A stretch of DNA of 64,000 bases. Source: a virus. The stretch covers positions 1 through 64,000 of IMG/VR virus record IMGVR_UViG_3300014720_000033, one strand, 5' to 3'. Each line of letters begins with the position of its first letter. Position 1 is the first letter of the stretch. Position numbers and translations under genes: made by a program. The notes below the pieces were generated by a model. The model was not told the origin of the DNA and searched no databases. It was given only the letters and a program-made list of their open reading frames with translations. Positions 17,556 to 26,900 of the stretch are shown here, one piece after another.

Positions 17556-17863
17556 CTCAAGCGTGAGGGAGTTTGATCTCTCGACTTACCCTGCAAGGTC
17601 CTCACATCAGGCGTGTTCTGGTGGGCTGCTCTGCTCTGAGTCTGGCCGGCTTCGTGCGACCTCGAAATTTCCTTGCCTATCCTCTCGATGAACCAGCGCT
17701 TGTAGGAGACTGGCATGTGTTGGGTCTCCCTCCAAGTGAATCCTCCGTAGTACATCAGGAGGAACGCTGGTTCCATCAGGAGGTCTTCTCTATCTTCCGG
17801 CCGAAGGCCAAAGAAACGTGACGCCGAGCGGCATGTTGACCTCCTCGGTGTGTCCACAGGCAT
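17543..17863 (-). CDS. Short overlapping gene after the gp26-like protein, possibly a frameshift extension
   Basis: The open frame overlaps the end of the gp26-like gene by 74 bases in the +1 frame. Its first 16 residues (MPVDTPRRSTCRSAS...) mirror the overlapping frame and look spurious. From FFGLRPEDREDLLMEPAFLL through YYGGFTWRETQHMPVSYKRW the sequence looks like real protein, helical and resembling small tail/baseplate assembly proteins. No Shine-Dalgarno sequence precedes the ATG at 17863. Either translation starts at an internal codon (ATG of MEPAF), is coupled to the upstream stop, or a +1 shift on TTTCTTTGG fuses it to the upstream protein. A terminator stem overlaps its 3' end. Confidence 0.55.
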   Translation of the reverse strand: MPVDTPRRSTCRSASRFFGLRPEDREDLLMEPAFLLMYYGGFTWRETQHMPVSYKRWFIERIGKEISRSHEAGQTQSRAAHQNTPDVRTLQGKSRDQTPSRLRRFT

Positions 17864-18662
17864 TGCAGGTCGTGTCCTGTCTCATCGTGATGCCTGGTTC
17901 GTGATCGCGCATGTAGTTTCTGAGAGCGAGCGAGTCGGCCGCAGGAACTGCCTTGACGAACGCCGCGATGGCAGATCTGTCCTGAATGCCTTCGATAGAC
18001 TGGATGGAATAGAGGAGATTTGTTGTGACGCTATTGTCTGTCGGAAGGCCCAATTTCTTCTGCTTCTCACTCATGACCATCATCTCTTCCTCGTCGCGGC
18101 CAGTCATAAACTTGAACTTGACGACCTTGCCAGTTCTAGGCAACTTAAACTCAAACAAATTACTTCCAGGTAGAACTGGTTCTATCTCGAGACGTTTGAT
18201 CGGAAGGGCCCCCAAGTTGAAGGAGTGAGGAGACTTGACACCGCATTCATTGCACTCAAGTTCAACATTGTACTCAGGACCATAACCCGTGATGCGAATG
18301 GCGACCATGAGCGCATTCCTGTCACCGCTGAGGAGGTCGAGAGGATTGACCGACTTGTCTACGAGGCAGGATCTAATGAGCTCTGTGATAACTGTTCCCT
18401 TCTTCAAGAGAGCGCGAGAAGTCAGGATGTCTTCCTCGCGGGCGGTCATTGCTCTGATCTCGACGACCTCTGATCCGTAGAGAGAAGAGTCCTGCGAGTA
18501 GACTTTTCCGTTCGATGGAAGAGGAACGACTTCATTCGGTATCTCAAGACCGAAGTCTGCCTTGACCTTCTCGGCGTGCGACTGACGAGGCATTCTGGGA
18601 TCCACACCGGGTGGCAGCTGCTGTGAAAAAATCGCGTTCTTCTGCTCTCTATCGTCTGACAT
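17790..18662 (-). CDS. gp26-like baseplate hub assembly protein
   Basis: This protein resembles the T4 gp26-type baseplate family. The 290-aa protein has a Pro-rich start, then a conserved block (IPNEVVPLPSNGKVYSQDSS; VEIRAMTAREEDILTSRALL; RSCLVDKSVNPLDLLSGDRN; ALMVAIRITGYGPEYNVELE). A zinc-ribbon-like pair of CxxC motifs follows: CNECG (about 139-143) and CNACG (about 272-276). The ending MPLGVTFLWPS is also typical. T4 relatives use this protein in hub assembly, but the zinc-knuckle role is inference. It is the first gene of a minus-strand unit facing a divergent plus-strand gene at 18767. AGGAG precedes the ATG at 18662. Confidence 0.78.
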   Translation of the reverse strand: MSDDREQKNAIFSQQLPPGVDPRMPRQSHAEKVKADFGLEIPNEVVPLPSNGKVYSQDSSLYGSEVVEIRAMTAREEDILTSRALLKKGTVITELIRSCLVDKSVNPLDLLSGDRNALMVAIRITGYGPEYNVELECNECGVKSPHSFNLGALPIKRLEIEPVLPGSNLFEFKLPRTGKVVKFKFMTGRDEEEMMVMSEKQKKLGLPTDNSVTTNLLYSIQSIEGIQDRSAIAAFVKAVPAADSLALRNYMRDHEPGITMRQDTTCNACGHTEEVNMPLGVTFLWPSAGR

Positions 18663-18743
18663 TTAGGGTCTATCTCCTAGGTATAAGGATAATTCATCGA
18701 GAGTCTATGTAAACAATTGAGAGAAAAACGACCACAGCATCTA

Positions 18744-18750
18744 ATACTTA
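18744..18750 (+). promoter_or_regulatory. ATACTTA motif upstream of the 18767 gene
   Basis: CTAATACTTAAGAGGAAGG places the motif 16 bases before the ATG and immediately before the Shine-Dalgarno sequence. This is the plus-strand counterpart of the motif seen before many minus-strand genes. Confidence 0.4.
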
Positions 18751-18766
18751 AGAGGAAGGTGAATCA

Positions 18767-19150
18767 ATGGCTTTAAATCATCCTGTTCAAGGCGAGGGAT
18801 ACGTCTCAGCTTATCAAATCTCACTTATACCCTACGTGACGGCATCAACAGTCGCTAGTAGCGCTACTAAGTCTCACGACTTTTCACACATAGTCGCGTT
18901 TTTTACAGTGAAGAACAAAGGCGCAGACGCATTAGCGGTAGGTTTCACAGAACTTGGAGTCGCTGGAAGCAACAGAATTGTTCTCGGACAGAACGAGTCC
19001 TTCAGCGGAGATTTTAGAGTGAAAGCTATATTCTTGCAAGGAGCAGGAACCGGTACCTCAAGTTACGAGCTCGTGGCTGGTCTCACAGGAATACCCTCGA
19101 GTCAGATGTCTACTCTGACAGGATCGCTAGGGTATCAAGGCGTCGGTTGA
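18767..19150 (+). CDS. Small beta-rich putative virion protein
   Basis: This 127-aa protein is on the strand opposite its structural neighbours. It reads as a single beta-sandwich domain: GYVSAYQISLIPYVTASTVA, then FSHIVAFFTVKNKGADALAV, NRIVLGQNESFSGDFRVKAI and SYELVAGLTGIPSSQM. There is no signal, cysteine or charge cluster. Proteins of this look are often minor head or decoration proteins of large phages, but I cannot name a family. AGAGGAAGG precedes the ATG by eight bases and an ATACTTA motif sits just upstream, so it is probably its own transcription unit. It converges on the 19164 fibre-like gene with a 13-base gap. Confidence 0.72.
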   Translation: MALNHPVQGEGYVSAYQISLIPYVTASTVASSATKSHDFSHIVAFFTVKNKGADALAVGFTELGVAGSNRIVLGQNESFSGDFRVKAIFLQGAGTGTSSYELVAGLTGIPSSQMSTLTGSLGYQGVG

Positions 19151-19163
19151 TAGATTTAAAGCA

Positions 19164-19748
19164 TCATATCAAGTAACTGACTTGCAATACCTTGTCAACA
19201 GTCGTGGTTGTGATTATGCTTGCATTCACAATTGTCCCCGAAGTTGTCGCTACTACGACTCCGTTTCCAAGAGCAGTACCGCTGGTATTTACTGCAGTAC
19301 CGGAGCCAAGTCTAACAGGTGTCAAGCCAGTAGGAAGACTTATTGTCTGACCGCCTGTCGCTCCGCTGTTTGTACCACCGGTAAAATTAACCCAAACTGT
19401 AACTCTGGTGCCGCTTCTCTGCCAATAGCCTGCGTAATTACCTGCAGTTGCCGTCCAACCTGCAGACAATGTAGGCGTGTAGGATCCTTCTTCGTATGCA
19501 ACCTGTGTTGTCGACGTTATTCCGGCGGCGCCTCTGTTGAAGAATCTCACGCCGTTAGTGGAGTTTGTCGTGAGATCTAGGATTGCACCTGGAGAAGAGA
19601 TCTTGATGTCTCCGCCGAAGACTTCTAATTGTGCAGTCGGATTCTTCGTACCTATCCCTACTTCTCCACCTAAGCTGCTGCTGAAGTAGTAGTTGTTACC
19701 AGAGCTGATGAATAGATTGGTTCCACTTTCAAAAGTTGCACGAGCCAT
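19164..19748 (-). CDS. Short tail fibre-like protein
   Basis: This 194-aa protein reads as a miniature of the long fibres elsewhere in the window. N-terminal FISSGNNYYFSSSLGGEVGI leads into VGIGTKNPTAQLEV, the motif repeated through the long fibres and often seen before S74-type tail fibre domains. After it comes AILDLTTNSTNGVRFFN and a C-terminal module YEEGSYTPTLSAGW...YWQRSGTRVTVWVNFTG, shared with the 40234-41664 fibre (YEEGSWTPG...KIGRVVHVKFFVEA). The role is inferred to be a receptor-contacting or fibre-tip protein. It follows a strong terminator and may have its own promoter (ATTCTTA at 19775-19769). Confidence 0.72.
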   Translation of the reverse strand: MARATFESGTNLFISSGNNYYFSSSLGGEVGIGTKNPTAQLEVFGGDIKISSPGAILDLTTNSTNGVRFFNRGAAGITSTTQVAYEEGSYTPTLSAGWTATAGNYAGYWQRSGTRVTVWVNFTGGTNSGATGGQTISLPTGLTPVRLGSGTAVNTSGTALGNGVVVATTSGTIVNASIITTTTVDKVLQVSYLI

Positions 19749-19770
19749 GTTAGTCCCTTAATCTCGCATA

Positions 19771-19809
19771 AGAATAATAAAAACCTCCGCGAGGTTATCT
19801 AGCGGAGGT
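19771..19809 (-). terminator. Intrinsic terminator after the tail tube gene
   Basis: On the minus strand ACCTCCGC (19809-19802) pairs with GCGGAGGT (19790-19783) in an 8-bp GC-rich stem, followed by TTTTATTATT. Confidence 0.85.
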
Positions 19810-19847
19810 AATTATACTTCACCGAACGATTCGATATAAGACTTCTA

Positions 19848-20339
19848 CTAAAACTGAAGCACGCAGTTGTCGAATCGAAGTGTCAGGGAGATCTCAGCCG
19901 GTCCGCCGTCCTCGTAGGTGACCTCACCGAAGTTGGCCTCCGTGATGAATGCTCCCTTGATGTCCCAGAGTTCCACCACGGTGCCGACGGGATCGAGGAG
20001 CTTCAGCTGCACGTCGCGCTTGTAGAAGTCGGCGTAACCTGAGCGACCCGACACCGACTCGAAGTGGGTGCGGACCCACTCCATCACCTGCTGGGCGCCC
20101 GAGGGGGCGATTGGATCGTGGAGGGTGACGGCCATCGTTCCGAAGGTCGTCTTGCCGGCGAGGTAACGACGTGAGTTGATGAAGGGGACTTCAACTTCCT
20201 CTGTCGTGATCGTCGGACGTGCCGTCGTCTTGATGATGTAGGCGTCGATGCCCTCGATCATAAGCACCCAACGATTCTTGCGCTTCGGCTCGAACTTCGC
20301 TGGAATCATTGATGTGACGTCAAGTGTCTCTGCGGCCAT
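19848..20339 (-). CDS. Tail tube protein (gp19-like)
   Basis: This is the major protein of the inner tail tube. The 163-aa length matches T4 gp19 and relatives. Visible signatures: FEPKRKNRWVLMIEGIDAYI near the N-terminus, ITTEEVEVPFINSRRYLAGK, TTFGTMAVTLHDPIAPSGAQ, VMEWVRTHFESVSGRSGYAD and LTLRFDNCVLQF at the end, the order found in T4-like tube proteins. It lies directly beyond the two sheath genes, as in T4 (gp18 then gp19). AGGAGA precedes the ATG at 20339, an ATACTTA motif lies 24 bases upstream and a strong terminator follows, so the gene can be transcribed alone at high level. Confidence 0.9.
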   Translation of the reverse strand: MAAETLDVTSMIPAKFEPKRKNRWVLMIEGIDAYIIKTTARPTITTEEVEVPFINSRRYLAGKTTFGTMAVTLHDPIAPSGAQQVMEWVRTHFESVSGRSGYADFYKRDVQLKLLDPVGTVVELWDIKGAFITEANFGEVTYEDGGPAEISLTLRFDNCVLQF

Positions 20340-20362
20340 GGTGTTCTCCTGTTATCCTGTTC

Positions 20363-20369
20363 TAAGTAT
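20363..20369 (-). promoter_or_regulatory. ATACTTA motif upstream of the tail tube gene
   Basis: The minus strand reads GAATACTTAGAAC, then AGGAGA, then the ATG at 20339. Together with the terminator at 19771 it brackets a one-gene unit for an abundant protein. Confidence 0.42.
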
Positions 20370-20397
20370 TCTGTCTGTCGAAAAATTGTTGGTGAAA

Positions 20398-20778
20398 TCA
20401 GCGGTTTGCTCGAACTGCGGCGGCCCAAGTGCCGTCGTCTTCGTCCTCGTCCGTGTACATCGCAGAAGCGTTAAGCGCATCATCGAGGTAATCGTCGAGG
20501 TCGACGCTATAACCGCCGAGCGCGATCTGTAGATCTCGAATCTCCTCGGGGGTCACGCCTTCGCCGCGGCCGTCCATGATGAGGTCGAGATTCTTCCTGT
20601 CGTCTCTCGAGAGGCTTGCGTATTTCTTCGCGAAGTCCACGAGGTCGTCGAGCGACATGGGACCCACGTCGTCTTCAACACCCGCAGCCTCCAAGAGGCG
20701 CCTGTTCTGACGCTCCAAGAGTGCTGTAGATATTTCTTCATTAATCAGGTCGGTTAACTGACCTCGTGTTATTCTCAT
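20398..20778 (-). CDS. Small acidic protein with conserved amphipathic N-terminus
   Basis: Unknown function. The 126-aa protein starts MRITRGQLTDLINEEISTAL, matching the N-terminus of the 4112-4459 protein. It continues with an acidic, helical body (SLDDLVDFAKKYASLSRDDR; PEEIRDLQIALGGYSVDLDD) and ends with an Asp/Glu run. It lies between tube and sheath, where T4 has no gene. The N-terminal element in otherwise different proteins suggests a shared signal, for example incorporation into the prohead core, but that is speculative. It starts seven bases after the sheath stop, so it is translated from the sheath mRNA. Confidence 0.65.
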   Translation of the reverse strand: MRITRGQLTDLINEEISTALLERQNRRLLEAAGVEDDVGPMSLDDLVDFAKKYASLSRDDRKNLDLIMDGRGEGVTPEEIRDLQIALGGYSVDLDDYLDDALNASAMYTDEDEDDGTWAAAVRANR

Positions 20779-20785
20779 TTATTCC

Positions 20786-23700
20786 TCACTGCACCTGGGT
20801 GACATTGTTTGCGACCACGAAGTCAAGCGATACGAACTCGATCGTCTTGGTAGGCTGCACGAATATCTTACCACGTATCGTGTTGTTGAGAATGTCGTCC
20901 TGCGTCGTCGTCGAGGAGTCGATGACAACCTTGAATCTCTCGAGACCGGCGAGGGCTTGGATCCTCTGGAGGCGTGGTGTGACTGCCGCGGAGAAGCGAG
21001 CGAGTGTTGCCTCGCGGTTCGGCTCGAAGAGGACCGTCTGTGCGATCTCTCGGACCTGTCGACGGATGTCGATGAGAAGGCGTCGTACGTTGACTCTGTC
21101 GAGAGCAGATGCAGCGACCTGGAGCGTCTTCTGGCCCCACACCACCACACCGCCACGAGGATTTGTTCCGCTTCGAACAGCTCCTGGGAAGGCGACGATT
21201 GGGTTGATTGACCTGTCGTAAAGCCTATCCATGTCTCCCTGAGAGAGTCTGACGCGAGGCTCGAGCGCTGCCTCTGGGAGAGCACCTCGTGAGAAGCCCG
21301 CCGGCGCGAACCATGGATGTCCCACGGAGTCGTTGAGCGAGAGCGCGCCGAGCACGAGGACCGAGGGAGGCGCCTGGAGGTTCCTGCCGATCGGATCACG
21401 ATAGAGTACGTCAGGGAAGTAGGCTGCAGCGAAGGAGGAGTCGACCGAGCGGTTGACGAAGGTGTCGACCGTCCTGATCACAGAAGGATTCTGTGTATCA
21501 AGCTTGACCTCGTTGTTGTTTTCGTCGACCTGTTCGATGTCCATGATGTAGAGAGCGTCGAATCTCTCCTCGACGGCAAGAGTCGCTGCATCTGTGACTA
21601 TCGCCTCACGGATTCCCGGGATGGCGAGGAGCTGAATGTCCACGTTGGTCGTGTTCTTCATGACCTCGAGGGCCTTGAGGTAAGTCCTGACAGATGCTCC
21701 GTCCTGGAGACCACGGCCGGCCTGAGAGTTCATGTCTGCAGAAACGGCATTGTTGTTGATCTCGTAGGAGTCCTCGTCGAAGATATTGACGCCGTTGAAT
21801 CCGCCCTGCATGAGGAAGGTGAACTTGGCAAACTGTCTGTTCGAGTTGATGTCGTCCGTCTTAAATCCTCTTACCTTGCTTGCGTCGGTCGATGTGAGGA
21901 ACTTGGACGTGTCGGTCGACGTGACCTTTCCGTCTCTGCAGTAGACGGCGTTGACCCACTTGTTAGGATCGGCGAGGCCGTTCGATGCGGTCACGACCTG
22001 AAGGTTCTCCAACGTGAAGATGTTGTTGCAGAATCTGTCCGAGTCTATGACACCCCAAGCTGCCGTGTCAGGCTGTCCGCTGTTGCTGCCTGTGAGGAAC
22101 TTCGCCTCTCCTGTCACGAAGTTGGGGAAGTACTTGGCAAAGGACTTGAGTGTGTCGTTCGGAAGGATGCTGTCGTTCTTCTTGACCAACGAAGCAGGAT
22201 GCTCGAACTGAACTCCCCAGTAGAGTCTGCTGTTGACCTGTTCAAGTGCTGTCCACTCCTCAGACTGTGTGACTTTCCTGCGGAAGGGAACCGGTGGTGT
22301 AACTGCTCTCTTCGAGACGGTTCCTCCTACATCAGAGTTGAGACCTGCAGTGAGGAGGGCTCCAAGACTCTGGAGAGGCGCTGATCCGGAGGTCAAGAGG
22401 TGATCGACGCCCCTGAAGCCCATTGGTATCGCTGCGGGATCGACGAATCCGTTCTCGACGTCGACGTGGACTTCTACTCTCACGTAGTTCGAGCGGTTCT
22501 CGTAGTTTCCTTCGACGACCATTCTCTGCTCTGCTTCGTCTCTATCGAAGTCGAAGTATGCATGCAAGTCACCGATGACTTTCCCGATATACCTGTCAGA
22601 CATCGGATCGAGGTTAACGCCTCGGAACACTTCGTTAGGTATATTCTTCTTATCCTGATCTCTGTCTGTCCAGTACCTGAGGACGACATCGAAAGATCCG
22701 TATTTGTTGAGTGGGTCTGTGGAGACGTTGAGATTCTCGATGGAGACCTTGAAGAGAGTCGAAACGCCCGATCCGTCGTCCAACGAGTGAAGCCTAAAGA
22801 GGTTCTGTGCCTGTCCACCGAACTTCTGAGAGATGACCCAAGGCGAGACTGCGTGCGAGAATCTGTCTTCAAACGATTCGTAGTTGGGTACGGTCGATGT
22901 TCCGTTGTCATATGCAACCGAAGACGTGAGTAAGAAAGCCGAAGGTTCGGCGTACGCATTTGATGCGACAGCACCTGAAGTCGGATGCACGAGTCCAGAT
23001 CCTGTAACGACAGCAAGGTTGGGATGAACGTCCCAACTCGCATAGAGGTAGTGTCCTGCTTCCTGAATCTTGTATGGATCAGTGTTGAGAGTCTTAGCAA
23101 AGTAGTTGTTCGACAGAGGGTCGAAGGATGCAGTGACGACTCGCGGATACCTATCGTCGGTTCCCTTGTGTCCATTGAGGAAAAGTACGAACTCTTGCTT
23201 CGGTGAAGTTCCATTCGAGAGAACAACGCTACCAAGTGAAGATCCTCTAACGGAAGCATTACCCTCAAGCCCTATGGCAGTCTGACCAGGTGCTGAAGAG
23301 TTGGCGTCGAGAGAAGAAGAGAGCTTCAGCAAGACTCCTGACGGCGCCATTAGAACGCCTCTCACTATGGGAAGTGATGCTGTTACGTTGTAAGTTCCGA
23401 CAGCGTTAGTTCCTTGTAGACCTGCCTCAGAGAAGAATGTGGAGCCTGCCGACTCAGACATGAAGCATCCGAGGAAGTAAAGGCGCCCCGAAGAGCCGTT
23501 GCTGTTGGCGTAAGAGTTTGAGCTGATCTCTCCATCTGAGTCTGGAAGCTCTGACCCGACGACGAAACCTGCTCTAGTTACTCTGCTGGCGTCTGTGATG
23601 TCTCTCTTGCGACCGTCGCCGACGCCGAGGACCTTCAGGTAGGTGACTGACTGCGCATTGCGAAGCCATTCCACAACGGCAAGAGGACCGAACTTCTTGC

Positions 23701-23887
23701 CGTCTGTCTGACCAAACTTGGAATACCAGTCCGACAGATTGCCAACGGTCACTGGTACGAAAGCAGGTCCCTTCAAAGAAGTTCCTACAATACCAGCGGG
23801 TACGCCGACAGGCTGTTGAGTCGTGGGGCCAGAGATATCAATTTCTCTTGCCGTGACTCCTGCGCTTCCGAATTTCAGTTGTGCCAT
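20786..23887 (-). CDS. Tail sheath protein, copy 1
   Basis: This is a contractile sheath subunit (gp18-like) of 1033 aa, much longer than T4 gp18 (659 aa). The N-terminus has the sheath signature AREIDISGPTTQQPVGVPAG followed by GTSLKGPAFVPVTVGN and FGPLAVVEWLRNAQSVTYLK. The C-terminal sheath domain carries HPWFAPAGFSRGALPEAALE, DMDRLYDRSINPIVAFPG, WGQKTLQVAASALDRVNVRR and IAQTVLFEPN. Large insertions between residues about 170 and 720 are beta-rich and probably form outer domains. Copy 2 upstream has the same layout but diverged sequence. The start is preceded by TTGGAG. Confidence 0.93.
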   Translation of the reverse strand: MAQLKFGSAGVTAREIDISGPTTQQPVGVPAGIVGTSLKGPAFVPVTVGNLSDWYSKFGQTDGKKFGPLAVVEWLRNAQSVTYLKVLGVGDGRKRDITDASRVTRAGFVVGSELPDSDGEISSNSYANSNGSSGRLYFLGCFMSESAGSTFFSEAGLQGTNAVGTYNVTASLPIVRGVLMAPSGVLLKLSSSLDANSSAPGQTAIGLEGNASVRGSSLGSVVLSNGTSPKQEFVLFLNGHKGTDDRYPRVVTASFDPLSNNYFAKTLNTDPYKIQEAGHYLYASWDVHPNLAVVTGSGLVHPTSGAVASNAYAEPSAFLLTSSVAYDNGTSTVPNYESFEDRFSHAVSPWVISQKFGGQAQNLFRLHSLDDGSGVSTLFKVSIENLNVSTDPLNKYGSFDVVLRYWTDRDQDKKNIPNEVFRGVNLDPMSDRYIGKVIGDLHAYFDFDRDEAEQRMVVEGNYENRSNYVRVEVHVDVENGFVDPAAIPMGFRGVDHLLTSGSAPLQSLGALLTAGLNSDVGGTVSKRAVTPPVPFRRKVTQSEEWTALEQVNSRLYWGVQFEHPASLVKKNDSILPNDTLKSFAKYFPNFVTGEAKFLTGSNSGQPDTAAWGVIDSDRFCNNIFTLENLQVVTASNGLADPNKWVNAVYCRDGKVTSTDTSKFLTSTDASKVRGFKTDDINSNRQFAKFTFLMQGGFNGVNIFDEDSYEINNNAVSADMNSQAGRGLQDGASVRTYLKALEVMKNTTNVDIQLLAIPGIREAIVTDAATLAVEERFDALYIMDIEQVDENNNEVKLDTQNPSVIRTVDTFVNRSVDSSFAAAYFPDVLYRDPIGRNLQAPPSVLVLGALSLNDSVGHPWFAPAGFSRGALPEAALEPRVRLSQGDMDRLYDRSINPIVAFPGAVRSGTNPRGGVVVWGQKTLQVAASALDRVNVRRLLIDIRRQVREIAQTVLFEPNREATLARFSAAVTPRLQRIQALAGLERFKVVIDSSTTTQDDILNNTIRGKIFVQPTKTIEFVSLDFVVANNVTQVQ

Positions 23888-23936
23888 TTATCTGCTCCAA
23901 TCAATTTGTTACTAACTATGTGCCTGGTGACGAATT

Positions 23937-26900
23937 TCAGACGAATTGCACGCCACTATTTGTGATGATGAAGTCGATCGCGATGTATTCCACCACTCTC
24001 GTTGGGACGACCACGATTCGACCGTTGAGGCGGTTGAGGTCGACGTCATCTTGCGTGTTGTTCGACTCGTTCATCACCACCTGGAAGGCCTCGACTCCTG
24101 CCTGAGCCTGAATGAGGCTGAGCTGGAATGAAGTGTCTGCCACAAACTTATTGCGGACGGCAGGTGTGTTCTGCTCGAAGACGATCCTCTGCGCGATGTC
24201 GATGATGATGCGTTTGATCTCGAGCATCAACCTGCGAACATTTACTCTGTCGAGTGCAGACTTGTTGATCTGCAGCGTCTTCTGTCCATAGATCACGTAA
24301 CCGAGCCTCGGGAAGGAGGCGATAGGATTGATGCGTGAATCGTAGAGGCGATCCTTGTCTGTGCTGCTGAGTCTGATTGCCACGTTGGTGACGAAATCCA
24401 AAGCTGCACGGTTAAATCCTGCTGGTGCGAACCAAGGATAGGTTACTCTGTCGTTAAAGGCGAGGGCTCCAAGTGCTGGTACAGATGCTGGGACCTTTAC
24501 TCTACGACGATTTGTTACGTCGTCGATGAAGACGTCTGGGTAGTAGACTGCTGCGTAGTTGTTGTCTATCACCCTGCTGTCAAACTTGGACGTCGTCTGG
24601 TTTATGTTTGGTTTGTTGGTAGAGTCGTCGTAGAGCCTGGTTCCGTTGTCGTCGTAGGACGGAATGTCCATGACGTACATCGAGAGGCCGTAGTCGCGAG
24701 TCTTGGCCATCGTCTGGTCTGTTATGTATGGCTCCCGAATTCCAGGTACCACGAGGAGATTGTTGTTGGCCTCAAGCGGGTTTGTGGCGATGTCAACCGC
24801 CGTGAGGTAAGAAGCTACACCGTTGTTGCTGATGTTCTGACCCGACGGGTTGGTAGTAAATCCGCTTATTGAATTGCTCGTGGAGGCTCCACCAGCTGTT
24901 GCTGCATCGAAAGAGACGGACTTGTCATTGATCCTGCGCGCGTCTCTGTTGAGGAAGTTTGTTCCGTCGAAACCACCGTACATAAAGTTTGTGAACTTGG
25001 AGTATGCGGAAAATCTGTTGAACACAGCAGCAGAACCCGATGCCAAAAGAGTGGCGAAGGTCATTCTGTTCCTGCCGCCTTCGGTCCAAGTGTACTTCGT
25101 GCTGTCCAACTTCGCGTTTCTGATGTAAGCAGCTTCTCTCATGTGGTCGTTGACCGAGCTTGTGAGCTGTGTAATCAATTCGTTGTAAAGGGCAACGTTG
25201 GCGAGCGTGAACTTGTTGTTGTTGAGACTGTCAGTTGTAGAGCCCGTCACGAGAGCATCAAGCTTCTCGATTCCTACGAACTTGGTATATGCCTCGAGCA
25301 ACGCGTTCTTTTCATTGACAACGTTAGCATTGAGGACATCGTTAGATGTTGGCGTAGAAGCTGTGCTGGCTCTCTCGAACTTGACACCCCAGTAGTAGGA
25401 AACGTTTGCCTGCTCAGAAGATCCAGGAGCTCCATCGAAGTTTCCTGTCGTAGAAACCTCACCTCTCGTAACCTTGTACCTGTGTGGTATGGGCGGGAGG
25501 AAGGAGCTTGAGAGCGAAGTGGCAACGCTCGTGAGTTGTCCTGTCAATCTTGCATTTGACGTTGGCAAGGAATCTGTGAGCTTTGTGCTTGGATTGATGT
25601 TGAGAAGCTTTGGCCCCCTGAAGCCGAAGGGAAGTGCATCCTTTGGAAGATTTCCTCTCTCGACTGCATCGTTCATCACTATTCTGACGTACTTCGAGTT
25701 GTTTGGATACTTCCCTGATGCGACCAGTCTCTTCTCTGTTGGATTGACAGCGTCAAAGTTGTAGTAAACTTTTCTGTCTCCGATGAGCTTCGCGACGTAA
25801 TTGTCAGAATTCGGATCGAGCGTACAGTTAGTATATTGCTCAAGAATATTCAGAGACGTGTCGGTATCGTCCCAAGAACGGATCTGAACGTTGAACGTTC
25901 CAAACTTGTTGGAATCGTCTGCAGAAGCTCTAACGTTGCTTATGGAGATCTTGTAGAGCGCATTTGCGTACTCTCCATCGTCGATCGCCTCGAAGTTAAA
26001 GAGATCGTACTCAGTCGTTCCATATGGCTGAGAGATGAAGTCGGTCGTCTTTGGCGTAGAATACCTCGCGTTATAAGAACCGAAGACTTCTCTGAAGAAA
26101 CGAGAAGAGAGGCCATTAGACGAAGTATTCGAAGAACCAGAGACGACAGCGACCTCACATGATGAGCTGACGTGAGCAACGTTGACGTCGACTGCAAAGT
26201 CTGCGTGGAGGTAGTGCTGTTCTTGGAAAAACTTGTCGGGGTCTGTGTTCAAAACTTTAGCGAAGTAGTCCTTGTCAGAAGGATCAAAAGAGGCTGTAAG
26301 GACCTTAACACCAGGCTTCCCGTCACCTGTCGAGAATGTAGAACCCAATGACGAAGAAATAACAATTTTAATCTTATTGTCACCGTCGGCAATTGTCCAG
26401 TCATTTACAGCCGGACCTAAGCCTGTGATAGAAGTAGAGCTTGAAAGAACCATGACTCTAGCGGTATTGGGAGTCATGATGAGTCCTCTCACCAAGTTGA
26501 TTCCAAGATCTGTCGTTGTCGTATCAGCAACTGTGTCGTTGTCCTGAAACACAGGCATGCCGTAGAGACCTTTATCCGTTCTCACGTGCTTTGCAACGAG
26601 GAACTGAACTGCTCCGACGTCTCTAGCATCTGATGCAGATGAAGCTGATCCTGACAGTAAGAAACCTGCGTTGTTCACAGTTCCATAAACTCTTGTCGCA
26701 TCTAGATGGGCATCTGTTGAATTGGCGCCGGCGCCTAAAACTCTCAAGTATGTGAGAGATGATCTATGCTTCAAGAATTCGTTGACGGCGTATGGTCCAA
26801 AGTTATTTGGATCTAAGTTGCCGAACAGCTGAACGAATTCATTGAAGTTTGCAACCGTGACAGGTACAAAAGCGGGGCCTTTGTTCGCGGTACCGATCAC

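Noticed and set aside
21317-22384. 355-aa plus-strand frame within sheath copy 1
   Set aside because: Val/Glu/Arg-rich antisense shadow of the sheath; no recognisable motif.
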